Below, piece after piece: positions 25,301 to 33,957 of a stretch of DNA of 64,000 nt. Under the pieces are notes generated by a model. The model searched no databases, was not told the origin of the DNA, and was given only the letters and a program-made list of their open reading frames with translations. The position numbers and the translations under genes were made by a program. Position 1 is the first letter of the stretch; the number at the start of each line of letters is the position of its first letter. Location of the stretch: contig CAJUGH010000016.1 in the NCBI GenBank assembly GCA_910586215.1, positions 28,655 through 92,654 of the forward strand, in the 5' to 3' direction. Source of the DNA: an uncultured Acetatifactor sp. GTDB lineage: Bacteria > Bacillota > Clostridia > Lachnospirales > Lachnospiraceae.

Positions 25301-26536
25301 ATGAGCAGACGTGTAGTAGTGACTGGCCTGGGCGCAGTGACGCCCATTGGGATAGGGGTGGAGGCCTTCTGGAAGGGTGTCCTGGAGGAGAAGACAGGCT
25401 TCGCCCCTATTTCCAGGTTTGACACCACGGGCTATAAATGCAGGCTGGCGGCAGAAGTGAAAGACTTCCAGCCGGAACAGTATATGGACAGGAAGACAGC
25501 CAGGCGGATGGAACTGTTTAGCCAGTATGCAGTGGCGGCAGCAGGGGAAGCCATTGCCGATGCCCGCCTTGTGATGGAGGAAGAAGATCCTTATCGGGTA
25601 GGCTGTAGCATTGGAAGCGGCGTGGGCAGCCTCCAGGCCATGGAGCGGGAGTGCGGCAGGCTGGCGGAGAAGGGGCCTTCCAGGGTAGGGCCTCTTTTTG
25701 TGCCGCTGATGATCTCTAACATGGCGGCGGGAAACGTGAGCATCCTCTACGGCCTGAAGGGAAAAAGCCTGAATGTGGCCACAGCCTGCGCCACAGGAAC
25801 CCATTCCATCGGGGAGGCATTCCGGGCCATCCAGTACGGTGAGACGGATGTGATGGTGGCTGGAGGGGCAGAAGGGGCCATATCCCCCATTGGGATCGCG
25901 GGATTTTCCTCCTTGACAGCCCTGTCTGACAGCACAGACCCGGCACGGTGTTCCATCCCTTTTGACAAAGACAGGAGTGGATTTGTGATGGGGGAGGGAT
26001 CCGGCGTGGTGGTCCTGGAAGAACTGGAACATGCGAGAGCCAGGGGCGCCCGTATCTACGCGGAAGTGCTGGGGTATGGCACTACTTCTGATGCCTACCA
26101 TATCACCTCCCCGGCAGAGGACGGCTCCGGGGCAGCCAGGGCCATGCGAAATGCCCTGGAGGACGGCGGCCTGGCGCCGGAGGCCCTCACCTATATCAAT
26201 GCCCACGGCACCAGCACCCACCACAATGACTTGTATGAGACCAGGGCCATCAAGCTGGCTTTCGGCGCACATGCGGGGAAACTGAAGATCAATTCCACCA
26301 AATCCATGGTAGGGCATCTGCTGGGAGCCGCCGGGGCAGTGGAGTTCATCACCTGCGTGAAGGAGATGGAGGAGGGATATATCCACCGGACAGTAGGCCT
26401 TCAGGAGACGGAAGGGGAGATGGACCTGGATTACTGCCAGGAGAGCTACCGGGAGGAAGTGCCCTATGCGCTAAGCAATTCCCTGGGATTCGGCGGGCAC
26501 AATGCCTGTATCCTGTTAGGAGCCATTCCGAAATAG
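25301..26536 (+). CDS. fabF: 3-oxoacyl-ACP synthase II
   Basis: A 411-residue condensing enzyme that extends acyl-ACP with malonyl-ACP. The catalytic triad is visible: C163 (ATACATG), the His of INAHGTST and the His of MVGHLLGAAG. Length matches FabF (about 410). ATG 25301 follows AAAGGAG. It is followed by fabZ after 16 bp. No fabB is present, so FabF probably performs all elongation condensations. Confidence 0.96.
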   Translation: MSRRVVVTGLGAVTPIGIGVEAFWKGVLEEKTGFAPISRFDTTGYKCRLAAEVKDFQPEQYMDRKTARRMELFSQYAVAAAGEAIADARLVMEEEDPYRVGCSIGSGVGSLQAMERECGRLAEKGPSRVGPLFVPLMISNMAAGNVSILYGLKGKSLNVATACATGTHSIGEAFRAIQYGETDVMVAGGAEGAISPIGIAGFSSLTALSDSTDPARCSIPFDKDRSGFVMGEGSGVVVLEELEHARARGARIYAEVLGYGTTSDAYHITSPAEDGSGAARAMRNALEDGGLAPEALTYINAHGTSTHHNDLYETRAIKLAFGAHAGKLKINSTKSMVGHLLGAAGAVEFITCVKEMEEGYIHRTVGLQETEGEMDLDYCQESYREEVPYALSNSLGFGGHNACILLGAIPK

Positions 26537-26552
26537 AAAGGAGTCACATACC

Positions 26553-26981
26553 ATGCCATTATATACCGCCAAGGAGATTATGGAGATCATTCCGCACAGA
26601 CAGCCGTTTCTGCTGATTGATACCATTGAGGAACTGGAACCTGGGGTGCGTGCCCTGGGCAGGAAATGCGTCAGCATGAATGAACCTTATTTTGCCGGAC
26701 ATTTTCCAGGCAATCCTGTGATGCCCGGTGTGCTCATTGTGGAGGCCCTGGCCCAGGTGGGGGCCGTGGCCATGCTCTCCCAGCCGGAGATGTCGGGATG
26801 CACTGCCTACTTTGCAGGGATTGACAAGGCGAAGTTCCGCAGGAAGGTGCTCCCTGGGGATGTGCTGGAACTGGAGACACAGATTGTGAAGGTGAAAGGG
26901 CCTGTGGGAATCGGCAGGGCAGTGGCCAGGGTGGAAGGCAAGGTAGCTGCCCAGGCAGAACTGACCTTTGCCATTCAATAA
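26553..26981 (+). CDS. fabZ: 3-hydroxyacyl-ACP dehydratase
   Basis: A 142-residue hot-dog fold enzyme removing water from 3-hydroxyacyl-ACP. The active-site segment GHFPGNPVMPGVL contains the catalytic H50, and E64 lies in the following helix (IVEALAQ). Preceded by GGAG at ATG 26553; the fused carboxyltransferase gene begins 15 bp downstream. No fabA, so unsaturated fatty acids must be made another way or not in this locus. Confidence 0.96.
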   Translation: MPLYTAKEIMEIIPHRQPFLLIDTIEELEPGVRALGRKCVSMNEPYFAGHFPGNPVMPGVLIVEALAQVGAVAMLSQPEMSGCTAYFAGIDKAKFRRKVLPGDVLELETQIVKVKGPVGIGRAVARVEGKVAAQAELTFAIQ

Positions 26982-26996
26982 ATACAGGGGGTTGGG

Positions 26997-28793
26997 ATGA
27001 ATCTGGATCGATATAAATTGAAGAGGGCAGAATACTTTGCCAGAAAGCTTAATAAACTGAATGCTTATCTGTCTGCTGGCGGAAAGCAGCAGGAGGAGAA
27101 CGAGGAAGGAAAAGAGGCAGGCACTGCGGCCCAGACCCCGGAGCAGGCCAGGGAAGCCTATCTGATCCGCTGTCCCAAATGCGGCATGATGGTGAACAGG
27201 GAGCGGGTGGTCAGGAGGAAATATATCTGCTATGAATGCGGCGGGTATTTCCGGGTGAAGGTACATAACCGCCTCCGCATGGTGGCAGATCCACATAGCT
27301 TTGAACCCTGGTTCACGGATATGCCCCTGTGCAATCCCCTGGAGTATGAGGGCTACGAGGACAAGGTGACCCAGGCCAGGGAGAAGACCGGGCTGGACGA
27401 GGCTGTCACAGTGGGCCGGTGCAAAGTATTCGGGGAGGATATCATGCTGGGGATCTGTGATTCCCGCTTTCTGATGGCCAGCATGGGCCATGTGGTGGGA
27501 GAGAAAATTACCGCAGCCATTGAGCGGGCCATTGAGGAGAAGCTGCCAGTGTTCCTCTTCTGCTGTTCCGGCGGTGCCAGGATGCAGGAGGGGATCATCT
27601 CCTTGATGCAGATGGCCAAGACCTCGGCTGCCATCCAGAAGCTGGGGGAGGCGGGGCTGTTGTACTGTACGGTACTCACGGATCCTACAACGGGAGGCGT
27701 TACCGCCAGCTTTGCCATGCTGGGGGATGTGATCATGGCAGAGCCGGGGGCACTGGTGGGCTTTGCAGGTCCCAGGGTCATCCGCCAGACCATTGGCCAG
27801 GAACTGCCGGAGGGTTTCCAGACGGCGGAATTTCTGGTGGAGCATGGCATCATTGACGGCATTGTGAGAAGGGAGAGCCTGAAGAAGGTCATCTATTTCC
27901 TGGTGAAAGCCCACCAGGGCAGGGAAGGGGCCTATGCGCAGTTTGTACCCGGCAGGGAATTCCACTTTGTCCTGAATGAGATCCTGAAGGAAAAGACGTT
28001 CCAGGTGGAGCCTAAGAATGCCTGGGAGAAGGTGAAGGCAGTGCGCCGGGTGGAGAGGCCTCAGGCCTGTGACTATATGGAGCATATCTTTGACTATTTT
28101 GTGGAGTCCCATGGGGACCGTTCCTTCCGGGACGACCCCGCCATCGTGGGCGGCATCGGGTTCCTGGACGGCCAGGCGGTAACGGTGATTGCCGAGCACA
28201 AGGGCAAGGATATCAAGGAATGCCAGAAACGGAACTTCGGCATGCCCATGCCGGAGGGCTACCGGAAGGCCCTGCGGCTGATGCAGCAGGCGGAGAAGTT
28301 CCACCGGCCTATCGTCACTTTTGTGAATACAGCGGGCGCTTTCTGCGGCATAGAGGCAGAGGAAAGGGGTCAGGGGGAAGCCATTGCCCGCAATCTGAGG
28401 GAGATGGCAGCCCTGAAGGTTCCGGTGCTGTGTATTTTCATCGGGGAAGGTGGCAGTGGCGGCGCCCTGGCTACGGCGGTGGGCAATGAGGTGTGGATGC
28501 TGGAGAACGCTACCTATTCCATCCTGTCCCCGGAGGGATTCGCCTCCATCCTGTGGAAGGACTCTTCCAGGGCCAGTGAGGCCAGTGAGGTCATGCATAT
28601 CACCGCCCAGGATCTGAAAAAGCTGGGGGTGATCGAGAAGATCGTGCCGGAGTTCGGAGGGGCAGATGCCACCACGGTGGCGGCCATCGGCGGTTACCTG
28701 AAGGAGCAGATCAAGGATTTCCTGCTCCGTTTCCAGGGGATGGACGGAGTGGAGATTGCCGAAAGGCGGTATGAAAGATTTCGGAAATTTTAA
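26997..28793 (+). CDS. Fused acetyl-CoA carboxylase carboxyltransferase (AccD-AccA)
   Basis: A 598-residue single polypeptide combining both carboxyltransferase subunits, which in most bacteria are separate. Residues about 55-300 are the AccD (beta) part with a four-Cys zinc ribbon (C59, C62, C78, C81) and the GGARMQEG and TDPTTGGVTASFAMLGD crotonase-fold segments. Residues about 340-598 are the AccA (alpha) part (HGDRSFRDDPAIVGGIGF, GKDIKECQKRNFGMP, PEGYRKALRLM, GEGGSGGALA). Together they transfer carboxyl from carboxybiotin-BCCP to acetyl-CoA, giving malonyl-CoA. The usual clustermates accB (BCCP) and accC (biotin carboxylase) are not in this window. The frame is open throughout with no sign of a recent frameshift. 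fabH begins 25 bp after. Confidence 0.93.
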   Translation: MNLDRYKLKRAEYFARKLNKLNAYLSAGGKQQEENEEGKEAGTAAQTPEQAREAYLIRCPKCGMMVNRERVVRRKYICYECGGYFRVKVHNRLRMVADPHSFEPWFTDMPLCNPLEYEGYEDKVTQAREKTGLDEAVTVGRCKVFGEDIMLGICDSRFLMASMGHVVGEKITAAIERAIEEKLPVFLFCCSGGARMQEGIISLMQMAKTSAAIQKLGEAGLLYCTVLTDPTTGGVTASFAMLGDVIMAEPGALVGFAGPRVIRQTIGQELPEGFQTAEFLVEHGIIDGIVRRESLKKVIYFLVKAHQGREGAYAQFVPGREFHFVLNEILKEKTFQVEPKNAWEKVKAVRRVERPQACDYMEHIFDYFVESHGDRSFRDDPAIVGGIGFLDGQAVTVIAEHKGKDIKECQKRNFGMPMPEGYRKALRLMQQAEKFHRPIVTFVNTAGAFCGIEAEERGQGEAIARNLREMAALKVPVLCIFIGEGGSGGALATAVGNEVWMLENATYSILSPEGFASILWKDSSRASEASEVMHITAQDLKKLGVIEKIVPEFGGADATTVAAIGGYLKEQIKDFLLRFQGMDGVEIAERRYERFRKF

Positions 28794-28818
28794 CAGATGC
28801 AGGGGAAAGGACTGGGAC

Positions 28819-29784
28819 ATGTCAATCAGGATAATCGGAACGGGAAGCGCCCTGCCGGAACACCAGGTGACAAACGATGACCTGGCGCAGATGGTAGACA
28901 CTTCGGATGAATGGATCAAGGAACGGACAGGGATCGGGTGCAGAAGGATCTCCACAGGGGAAGGAGTGGTATCCCTGGCGGCAGATGCCTGCAGGAAGGC
29001 CCTGGAGGACGGGGGAATGGAGGCTTCCCGGGTGGAACTTCTGCTGGTGGCCACCTGCACTCCTGAAAAGGGGATCCCCTGTGCGGCCTGCCAGGTGCAG
29101 GAGAGGCTGGGGGCGACGGAGGCAGTGGCCTTCGACCTGAATGCAGCCTGCGCGGGGTTCCTGTTTGCCCTGCATACGGCCTGCGCCTATGTGGAGGCGG
29201 GCATCTACCGCAATGCCCTGGTGACCGGGTCAGAGGTGCTCTCCAAGATCGTGGACTGGACGGACAGAAGCACCTGCGTGCTCTTCGGGGACGGGGCCGG
29301 GGCAGTGCTGGTGGAACGCTGTGAGGAGGGGGGCATCCTGGCCTTTGTACAGCATTCGGACGGCACAAAGGGGGATGTGCTCAGGTGTGACGGCAGACCC
29401 CTGTCCAATCCTTATGTGGATATTCCGGCAGAGGCACCTTTCGTGCAGATGGACGGACGGGAGGTGTTCGCCTTTGCAGTGCGCAAAGTTCCTGCCAGCA
29501 TTGAGGAAGCCCTGGGGAAAGCCGGCCTGCAGGTGGAGGATGTGGATCTCTTTGTGCTGCACCAGGCCAACAGGCGTATTCTGGAGGGAATTGCAAAGCG
29601 GCTTGGGGCAGATATGGGACGGTTTGCCATGAACCTGGACCGGGTGGGAAACATGTCTTCCGCAGCCATACCGGTGCTGCTGGATGAACTGAACCGGGCG
29701 GGCAGGCTCAAGAGGGGGATGAAACTGGTGCTGGCAGGCTTTGGGGCAGGTCTCACATACGGTACCAGCGTCCTTCAGTGGTAA
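28819..29784 (+). CDS. fabH: 3-oxoacyl-ACP synthase III
   Basis: A 321-residue enzyme that starts fatty acid synthesis by condensing a short acyl-CoA with malonyl-ACP. The triad is C111 (NAACAGF), H248 (LHQAN) and N278 (GNMSSA). ATG 28819 (MSIRIIGTG) fits the family's N-terminus and follows GGGGAAAGG; the frame is open from 28756, overlapping the previous gene, without family support. In many Firmicutes fabH is near the start of the cluster next to a fabT/fapR regulator; here it is at the end next to marR. Confidence 0.95.
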   Translation: MSIRIIGTGSALPEHQVTNDDLAQMVDTSDEWIKERTGIGCRRISTGEGVVSLAADACRKALEDGGMEASRVELLLVATCTPEKGIPCAACQVQERLGATEAVAFDLNAACAGFLFALHTACAYVEAGIYRNALVTGSEVLSKIVDWTDRSTCVLFGDGAGAVLVERCEEGGILAFVQHSDGTKGDVLRCDGRPLSNPYVDIPAEAPFVQMDGREVFAFAVRKVPASIEEALGKAGLQVEDVDLFVLHQANRRILEGIAKRLGADMGRFAMNLDRVGNMSSAAIPVLLDELNRAGRLKRGMKLVLAGFGAGLTYGTSVLQW

Positions 29785-29853
29785 AATCGGGAAGAATCTG
29801 AAAAATACATTGACTTTTTCCGGGAAGTTGGTAAAGTTATATTATTGGCGTGC

Positions 29854-29880
29854 GGCGCTTCGGACCTGCCGTCCGGCGCC
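29854..29880 (+). other. GC-rich hairpin in the leader of the MarR-family gene
   Basis: GGCGC-TT-CGGAC pairs with GTCCG-GCGCC around CTGCC. There is no T run. It lies about 100 bp ahead of the marR start in a 195-bp gap. Confidence 0.4.
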
Positions 29881-29979
29881 CTGTTCCACACTGCAGGGGC
29901 AACACTGCCTTTCACGGGCAAGTTCCGCTGGCGGATGTCCTGCAGCCTGGTACTTGTCAGAGGAAGGGTATGGAAGCAA

Positions 29980-30471
29980 ATGGCACGAGGGACGAACCGT
30001 TCTTTAAATGAGTTGCTGGCGAGCCTGTTCAACCATGTGATGGACATGGAGGCCAGGGCAGTCATCACGGAGGAATACAGGGATATCACCAACAATGATA
30101 TGCACATTATAGAGGCGGTGGGGGTGGAAGAACCCAGGAATATGTCTGTCATTGCCCATAGGCTATCCGTCACAGTCAGTACCTTGACAACGAATATGAA
30201 CGGACTGGAGAAAAAGGGATATATTCGCAGGGAACGCAGCCAGGAAGATAAGAGGGTGGTGTATGTGACCCTGACAGAAAAGGGAAGGAAAGCATTCTAC
30301 CATCATCGCGATTTCCACAAGAAAATGATTAGGGCCATAGTGAAAGACCTGAGCGAAGAAGACATGGAGATCCTGTACCGGTGTCTTATGAATCTCAGCC
30401 ACTTTCTGGAGCCGGAAAAGGAGATGGATGAGTCTGGAAGAGGGGATTCAGGGGAGAAACAGAAAAGATAA
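29980..30471 (+). CDS. MarR-family repressor, probable FabT-like regulator of fatty acid synthesis
   Basis: A 163-residue winged-helix protein with the MarR pattern MSVIAHRLSVTVSTLTTN-type recognition helices and the wing DKRVVYVTLTEKG. In streptococci and lactococci FabT, of the same family, represses the fab genes with acyl-ACP as corepressor; the position in the fab cluster and the TTTGA-N3-TCAAA palindrome before acpP support the same role here (inference). The start MARGTNRS (29980) is chosen because the frame upstream lacks homology; a GGAAGGG lies 11 bases ahead. The end overlaps the start of the degenerate kinase gene by 44 bp. The usual gene order has fabT first, so its last place is unusual. 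Confidence 0.85.
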   Translation: MARGTNRSLNELLASLFNHVMDMEARAVITEEYRDITNNDMHIIEAVGVEEPRNMSVIAHRLSVTVSTLTTNMNGLEKKGYIRRERSQEDKRVVYVTLTEKGRKAFYHHRDFHKKMIRAIVKDLSEEDMEILYRCLMNLSHFLEPEKEMDESGRGDSGEKQKR

Positions 30472-32026
30472 GCTACAGGAGGACTGTAGGGAGACGTTGG
30501 AGGGTATCTACCCGGATATTGTCCACATCAATTGCCGGACAGGCGATTGTGCTTATATCAAGGACAGGGAGGAGATTGCCGGCAAGCTGTATACGGAATA
30601 CAAATGGAGTGACCTGCGGGAGGAGGCCATGAAGAAGGTCTGCCCGGAGGACCTGGAAAGGTGCAGGATGTTTACATCCATGGAGAACCTGCAGCGGATC
30701 GGTGGCAGGGATATTCCCAGTGACACCTGTATCTACGGGAAGATCTTCCAGGGGGAATACTGCCTGCAACAGTCCGTGGTACTGCCAGAAGGTGTCAGCG
30801 GGGACAGTGTGCTGGTGTATACCAGGGATGCTGATGAGTCTGTCCGGATTGACGAACACTTGAAGAGGCAGCTTTTCCGGGAACTGCAGAAGGCAAGGGA
30901 GGCTGAACTGGCCCGGACGGAATTCCTGCGGTATGCGGACAAGGAACTGCATGCTGCCATGGAGGTGATCCTGGGCAGGCTTCGCAGGGAGGATGCCCCA
31001 GGGGAGGGCCAGGAACAGGCCGCAAGGATGGGGCGCTATATCCAGACCCAGATGGAGGATATCACCACATTAAGCAGTCTCAAGGAGAAGCGTCTGCCGA
31101 TCAGGCGGGAAGTATTCTCCATGGCAGCCCTGCTGGAAGACTGCAGGGAGTATGCCCAGAGCAGGGCACAGGGGCACAACATTACGTTTGAACTGGAAGC
31201 ATGCCAGGATCTGCAGGAGACTTATTATGGGGATCCCATGCGTCTGATGGAAGTACTGTTCCAGGTGCTGGCTAATGCTTTTGATTACAACCGTGACGGC
31301 GGCAGCGTGCGGCTGGAAGTCGGGCTTCAGGAATCAGGGGAAGCCGTGGACCAGGTGTATTTTCTGGTCAGGGATACAGGCAGGGGAATCGATGCACAGT
31401 TCCTGCCCAGGATATATGATAAGTTTGCAAGGCAATGCCCCGGGGACATGGGCAATACCCGGATGGGACTGGGGCTTTTCCTTGGGAAGATCGTGATGGA
31501 CTCCATGGGAGGAACCGTAAGGGTAGACAGCCAGGAAGGCTGCGGCAGCAGTTTCCGGATGGTGGTACCACTGGTGCATGTGGAGGCCCGGGATCAGAGG
31601 CAGGCGTGGGAAGATATCTTAAATCCCCTGCCTAAACAGGCCGGGGAGAAGCAAGTGCTGCTGGTGGAGGATAACGAGATGAACCTGGAGGCTGCAGCGG
31701 AGCTTTTGCAGGAGGACGGATACCACGTGGTGGGATGCCTGAATGGCAGGGATGCCCTGCAGGCCTTCGCACACAGTATACCGGGCACCTTTGGACTGGT
31801 ACTTGCGGATGTGGAGATGCCTGGAATGGATGGAGAGATGCTTGCGGAGAAGATCCGGGAACTGCCCCATGCAGACAGCCTTAAGGTACCCATAGTGGGA
31901 ATGTATGTAGATCCCCATGCCCTGGAAGGGACAGACAGGGGAAAAGCGTTCACAGGTGTGCTGGGAAAGCCGTTTAATAGTAAGGCGTTCCGCAGCCTGA
32001 TGCAGGAGTACAGGACAGATATATGA
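30428..32026 (+). CDS. Hybrid sensor-kinase-like protein with degenerate H-box and C-terminal receiver
   Basis: A 532-residue cytoplasmic protein. Residues 1-150 are an unrecognised sensory region. Residues 166-183 align with the HisKA H-box but read FLRYADKELHAAM, with Lys 172 where the phospho-accepting His should be. The ATPase domain is intact: N-box around N283, G1 DTGRG (316-320) and G2 MGLGLFLG (346-353). The receiver (about 409-530) keeps D461 (ADVEMPGMDG) and the Lys of LGKPF, but the usual Thr/Ser switch region reads IVGMYVDP. Autophosphorylation at the normal site is therefore unlikely. The start ATG 30428 has AAGGAG at four bases. The gene overlaps marR by 44 bp and cls by 4 bp, so all three are probably coupled; a link with lipid signals is a guess. 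Confidence 0.8.
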   Translation: MSLEEGIQGRNRKDKLQEDCRETLEGIYPDIVHINCRTGDCAYIKDREEIAGKLYTEYKWSDLREEAMKKVCPEDLERCRMFTSMENLQRIGGRDIPSDTCIYGKIFQGEYCLQQSVVLPEGVSGDSVLVYTRDADESVRIDEHLKRQLFRELQKAREAELARTEFLRYADKELHAAMEVILGRLRREDAPGEGQEQAARMGRYIQTQMEDITTLSSLKEKRLPIRREVFSMAALLEDCREYAQSRAQGHNITFELEACQDLQETYYGDPMRLMEVLFQVLANAFDYNRDGGSVRLEVGLQESGEAVDQVYFLVRDTGRGIDAQFLPRIYDKFARQCPGDMGNTRMGLGLFLGKIVMDSMGGTVRVDSQEGCGSSFRMVVPLVHVEARDQRQAWEDILNPLPKQAGEKQVLLVEDNEMNLEAAAELLQEDGYHVVGCLNGRDALQAFAHSIPGTFGLVLADVEMPGMDGEMLAEKIRELPHADSLKVPIVGMYVDPHALEGTDRGKAFTGVLGKPFNSKAFRSLMQEYRTDI

Positions 32027-33678
32027 GCATAGGAGAAGACAGGAAGCGGAAACTGGGGAGGATCAGGACCCTGATCTATGGCAGGACTGCCATCATCATG
32101 GTGGCGTTCCTGGCACAGCTTGGGATGTTGGCAGTGGGATACTATTGGCTTCGCGGTTACAACTTCGTGTTTTACTGGCTGTTTGTGACAATAACAGTCA
32201 TAGCAATCGTGCATGTCTTCAACACAGGGGAAAATCCGGACATGAAGCTGTCCTGGATGTTCCCTATTGCTGTGTTTCCGGTGTTCGGGGCGATATTTTA
32301 CCTGGCTATCATCCTGCAGCCGGGCACAAAAGTACTCTATGGCAGACAGCGGGAGATGTCCGCACGCACGAAAAAGTATGTGCGTCCGGACAGGGCGGTG
32401 TGGGAGAAGCTGCGGGCAGATAGCCCCCAGATGGGACAGCTTGCCCATTACCTGTATAGCTGTGACAACAGTCCTGTCTATGAACATTCCACAGTGACTT
32501 ATTATGCCCTGGGGGACGAACAGTTTCCCCATATGGTGGAGGAACTGAAGAAGGCAGAAGACTATATCTTCATGGAGTTCTTCATTGTCAGTCCGGGATA
32601 TGTGTGGGACACCCTTCTGGAGATCCTGCTGGAGAAGGTGAAGGAGGGGGTGGAGGTGCGGTTTCTGTATGATGGTACCTGTGTCCTGTGGTATCTGCCC
32701 AGTTATTACCCCCTGCTTCTGGAGCAGGAGGGGATCCAGTGCAGGATGTTTTCCCCCATAAAGCCCATTTTCTCCCCCCATTACAATAACCGGGACCATC
32801 GGAAGATTGTGGTCATTGACGGAAAGGTGGCATTTACAGGAGGGATCAACCTGTCAGATGAGTACATCAACCGAAAGCCCCGCTTCGGCCATTGGAAGGA
32901 TGCAGGTGTGATGGTGAAGGGAGAGGCAGTGGAGCGTTTTGCCTATATGTTCCTGGAGATGTGGAACATGTCCGAGGGCAGTGCGCCGAAGAAGAGGAAA
33001 GGATCAAGTGTGGATGCCGGGGGAACCGGGCGGGAGCCTTCCGGTACAGCCCTGGTCCATGCTGCCAGGCAGCAGGGGGAGGAAGACTATGGGAAATACA
33101 GACGGGCCAGGGAGAATGCCCTGCCCGGAGACGGCTATGTGATTCCCTACAGCGTGTGCCCCCTGGGGCCGGAACGCGTGGGGGAACGGGTCTATCTGGA
33201 CATCATCCACACCGCCCACACGTATGTACACATTATGACCCCATACCTGATCTTGGATTACCAGATGCTCATGGCATTGCGGTATGCCGCCCGGCGGGGG
33301 GTGGAGGTGGTCATCATCATGCCCCATATCCCGGATAAGAAGTATGCCTTTCTGCTGGCGAAGACCTATTATAACCAGCTTCTGGAGGCGGGGGTGCGGA
33401 TCTGTGAATATGAGCCGGGCTTCGTCCACGCCAAGGTGTTCGTATCAGATGACTGTAAGGCGGTGGTGGGAACGGTGAACCTGGATTACCGCAGTCTGTA
33501 CCATCATTTTGAATGCGGGCTGGTACTGTATCAGAATTCCCAGGTGGCCTTGATCGAGAGGGATGTGCAGGATACGCTGTCAAAATGCCTGGAGGTGATT
33601 CCCCAGGATTATGGCAGGCTGCATCTATGGGAAAGAGCCCTGGGAAGGATTATGCGGATCGTGGCACCCTTGATGTGA
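32023..33678 (+). CDS. cls: Cardiolipin synthase (phospholipase D superfamily)
   Basis: A 551-residue membrane enzyme that condenses two phosphatidylglycerol molecules to cardiolipin and glycerol. Two or three N-terminal hydrophobic helices (about 20-100) precede two HKD half-sites: HRKIVVIDGKVAFTGG in the first half and HAKVFVSDDCKAVVGTVNLD in the second. Between them is a polar linker rich in Lys/Ser/Gly (about residues 325-370) that is longer than usual. The gene begins on the ATGA that ends the kinase-like gene. Its place directly after the fatty-acid operon and MarR gene fits joint control of membrane lipid composition. Confidence 0.95.
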   Translation: MSIGEDRKRKLGRIRTLIYGRTAIIMVAFLAQLGMLAVGYYWLRGYNFVFYWLFVTITVIAIVHVFNTGENPDMKLSWMFPIAVFPVFGAIFYLAIILQPGTKVLYGRQREMSARTKKYVRPDRAVWEKLRADSPQMGQLAHYLYSCDNSPVYEHSTVTYYALGDEQFPHMVEELKKAEDYIFMEFFIVSPGYVWDTLLEILLEKVKEGVEVRFLYDGTCVLWYLPSYYPLLLEQEGIQCRMFSPIKPIFSPHYNNRDHRKIVVIDGKVAFTGGINLSDEYINRKPRFGHWKDAGVMVKGEAVERFAYMFLEMWNMSEGSAPKKRKGSSVDAGGTGREPSGTALVHAARQQGEEDYGKYRRARENALPGDGYVIPYSVCPLGPERVGERVYLDIIHTAHTYVHIMTPYLILDYQMLMALRYAARRGVEVVIIMPHIPDKKYAFLLAKTYYNQLLEAGVRICEYEPGFVHAKVFVSDDCKAVVGTVNLDYRSLYHHFECGLVLYQNSQVALIERDVQDTLSKCLEVIPQDYGRLHLWERALGRIMRIVAPLM

Positions 33679-33774
33679 GGAAAGGCCAGGGCAGGAAAAT
33701 AGATCGTTCCTTTACAAGGGAGTGTTGTTGACTTGAACGGCAAGACCGTGAAAAGGAACCATAGATCTGGTTTT

Positions 33775-33801
33775 AGGCAGGGAGCAGCTACCTGCCTTTT
33801 T
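33775..33801 (+). terminator. Short Rho-independent terminator upstream of the sigma factor gene
   Basis: AGGCAGG pairs with CCTGCCT around a 9-base loop, followed by five T residues. It is about 100 bp after the cls stop codon and separates the lipid genes from the ECF promoter. Confidence 0.75.
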
Positions 33802-33849
33802 GGTGTACCGGCAGGCATATATGGGTTTAGAAAAAAGTGATAGAGTATT

Positions 33850-33875
33850 TGAAACCTTGCCGGGAAAAAGGCGTC
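33850..33875 (+). promoter_or_regulatory. ECF-type promoter (TGAAAC-N16-CGTC) of the sigma factor gene
   Basis: TGAAAC (33850-33855) and CGTC (33872-33875) are separated by exactly 16 bases, the arrangement known for B. subtilis sigma-W (TGAAAC-N16-CGTA). Transcription would begin near 33882, with a 75-nt leader before the TTG start at 33958. An ECF sigma gene behind such a site suggests positive autoregulation. Confidence 0.65.
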
Positions 33876-33957
33876 CATAGAGGTACAGAGAGGAAGGAAC
33901 CGGCAGCCTACGGGGAGTCCAGCCAGACATGCCTGGGCCGGTGAAAGGAGGAGGGGT

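Noticed and set aside
32980..33010. PKKRK in the cardiolipin synthase linker, like a nuclear localisation signal.
   Set aside because: It is a short basic stretch in a polar linker of a bacterial membrane enzyme; no host-nucleus context supports it.
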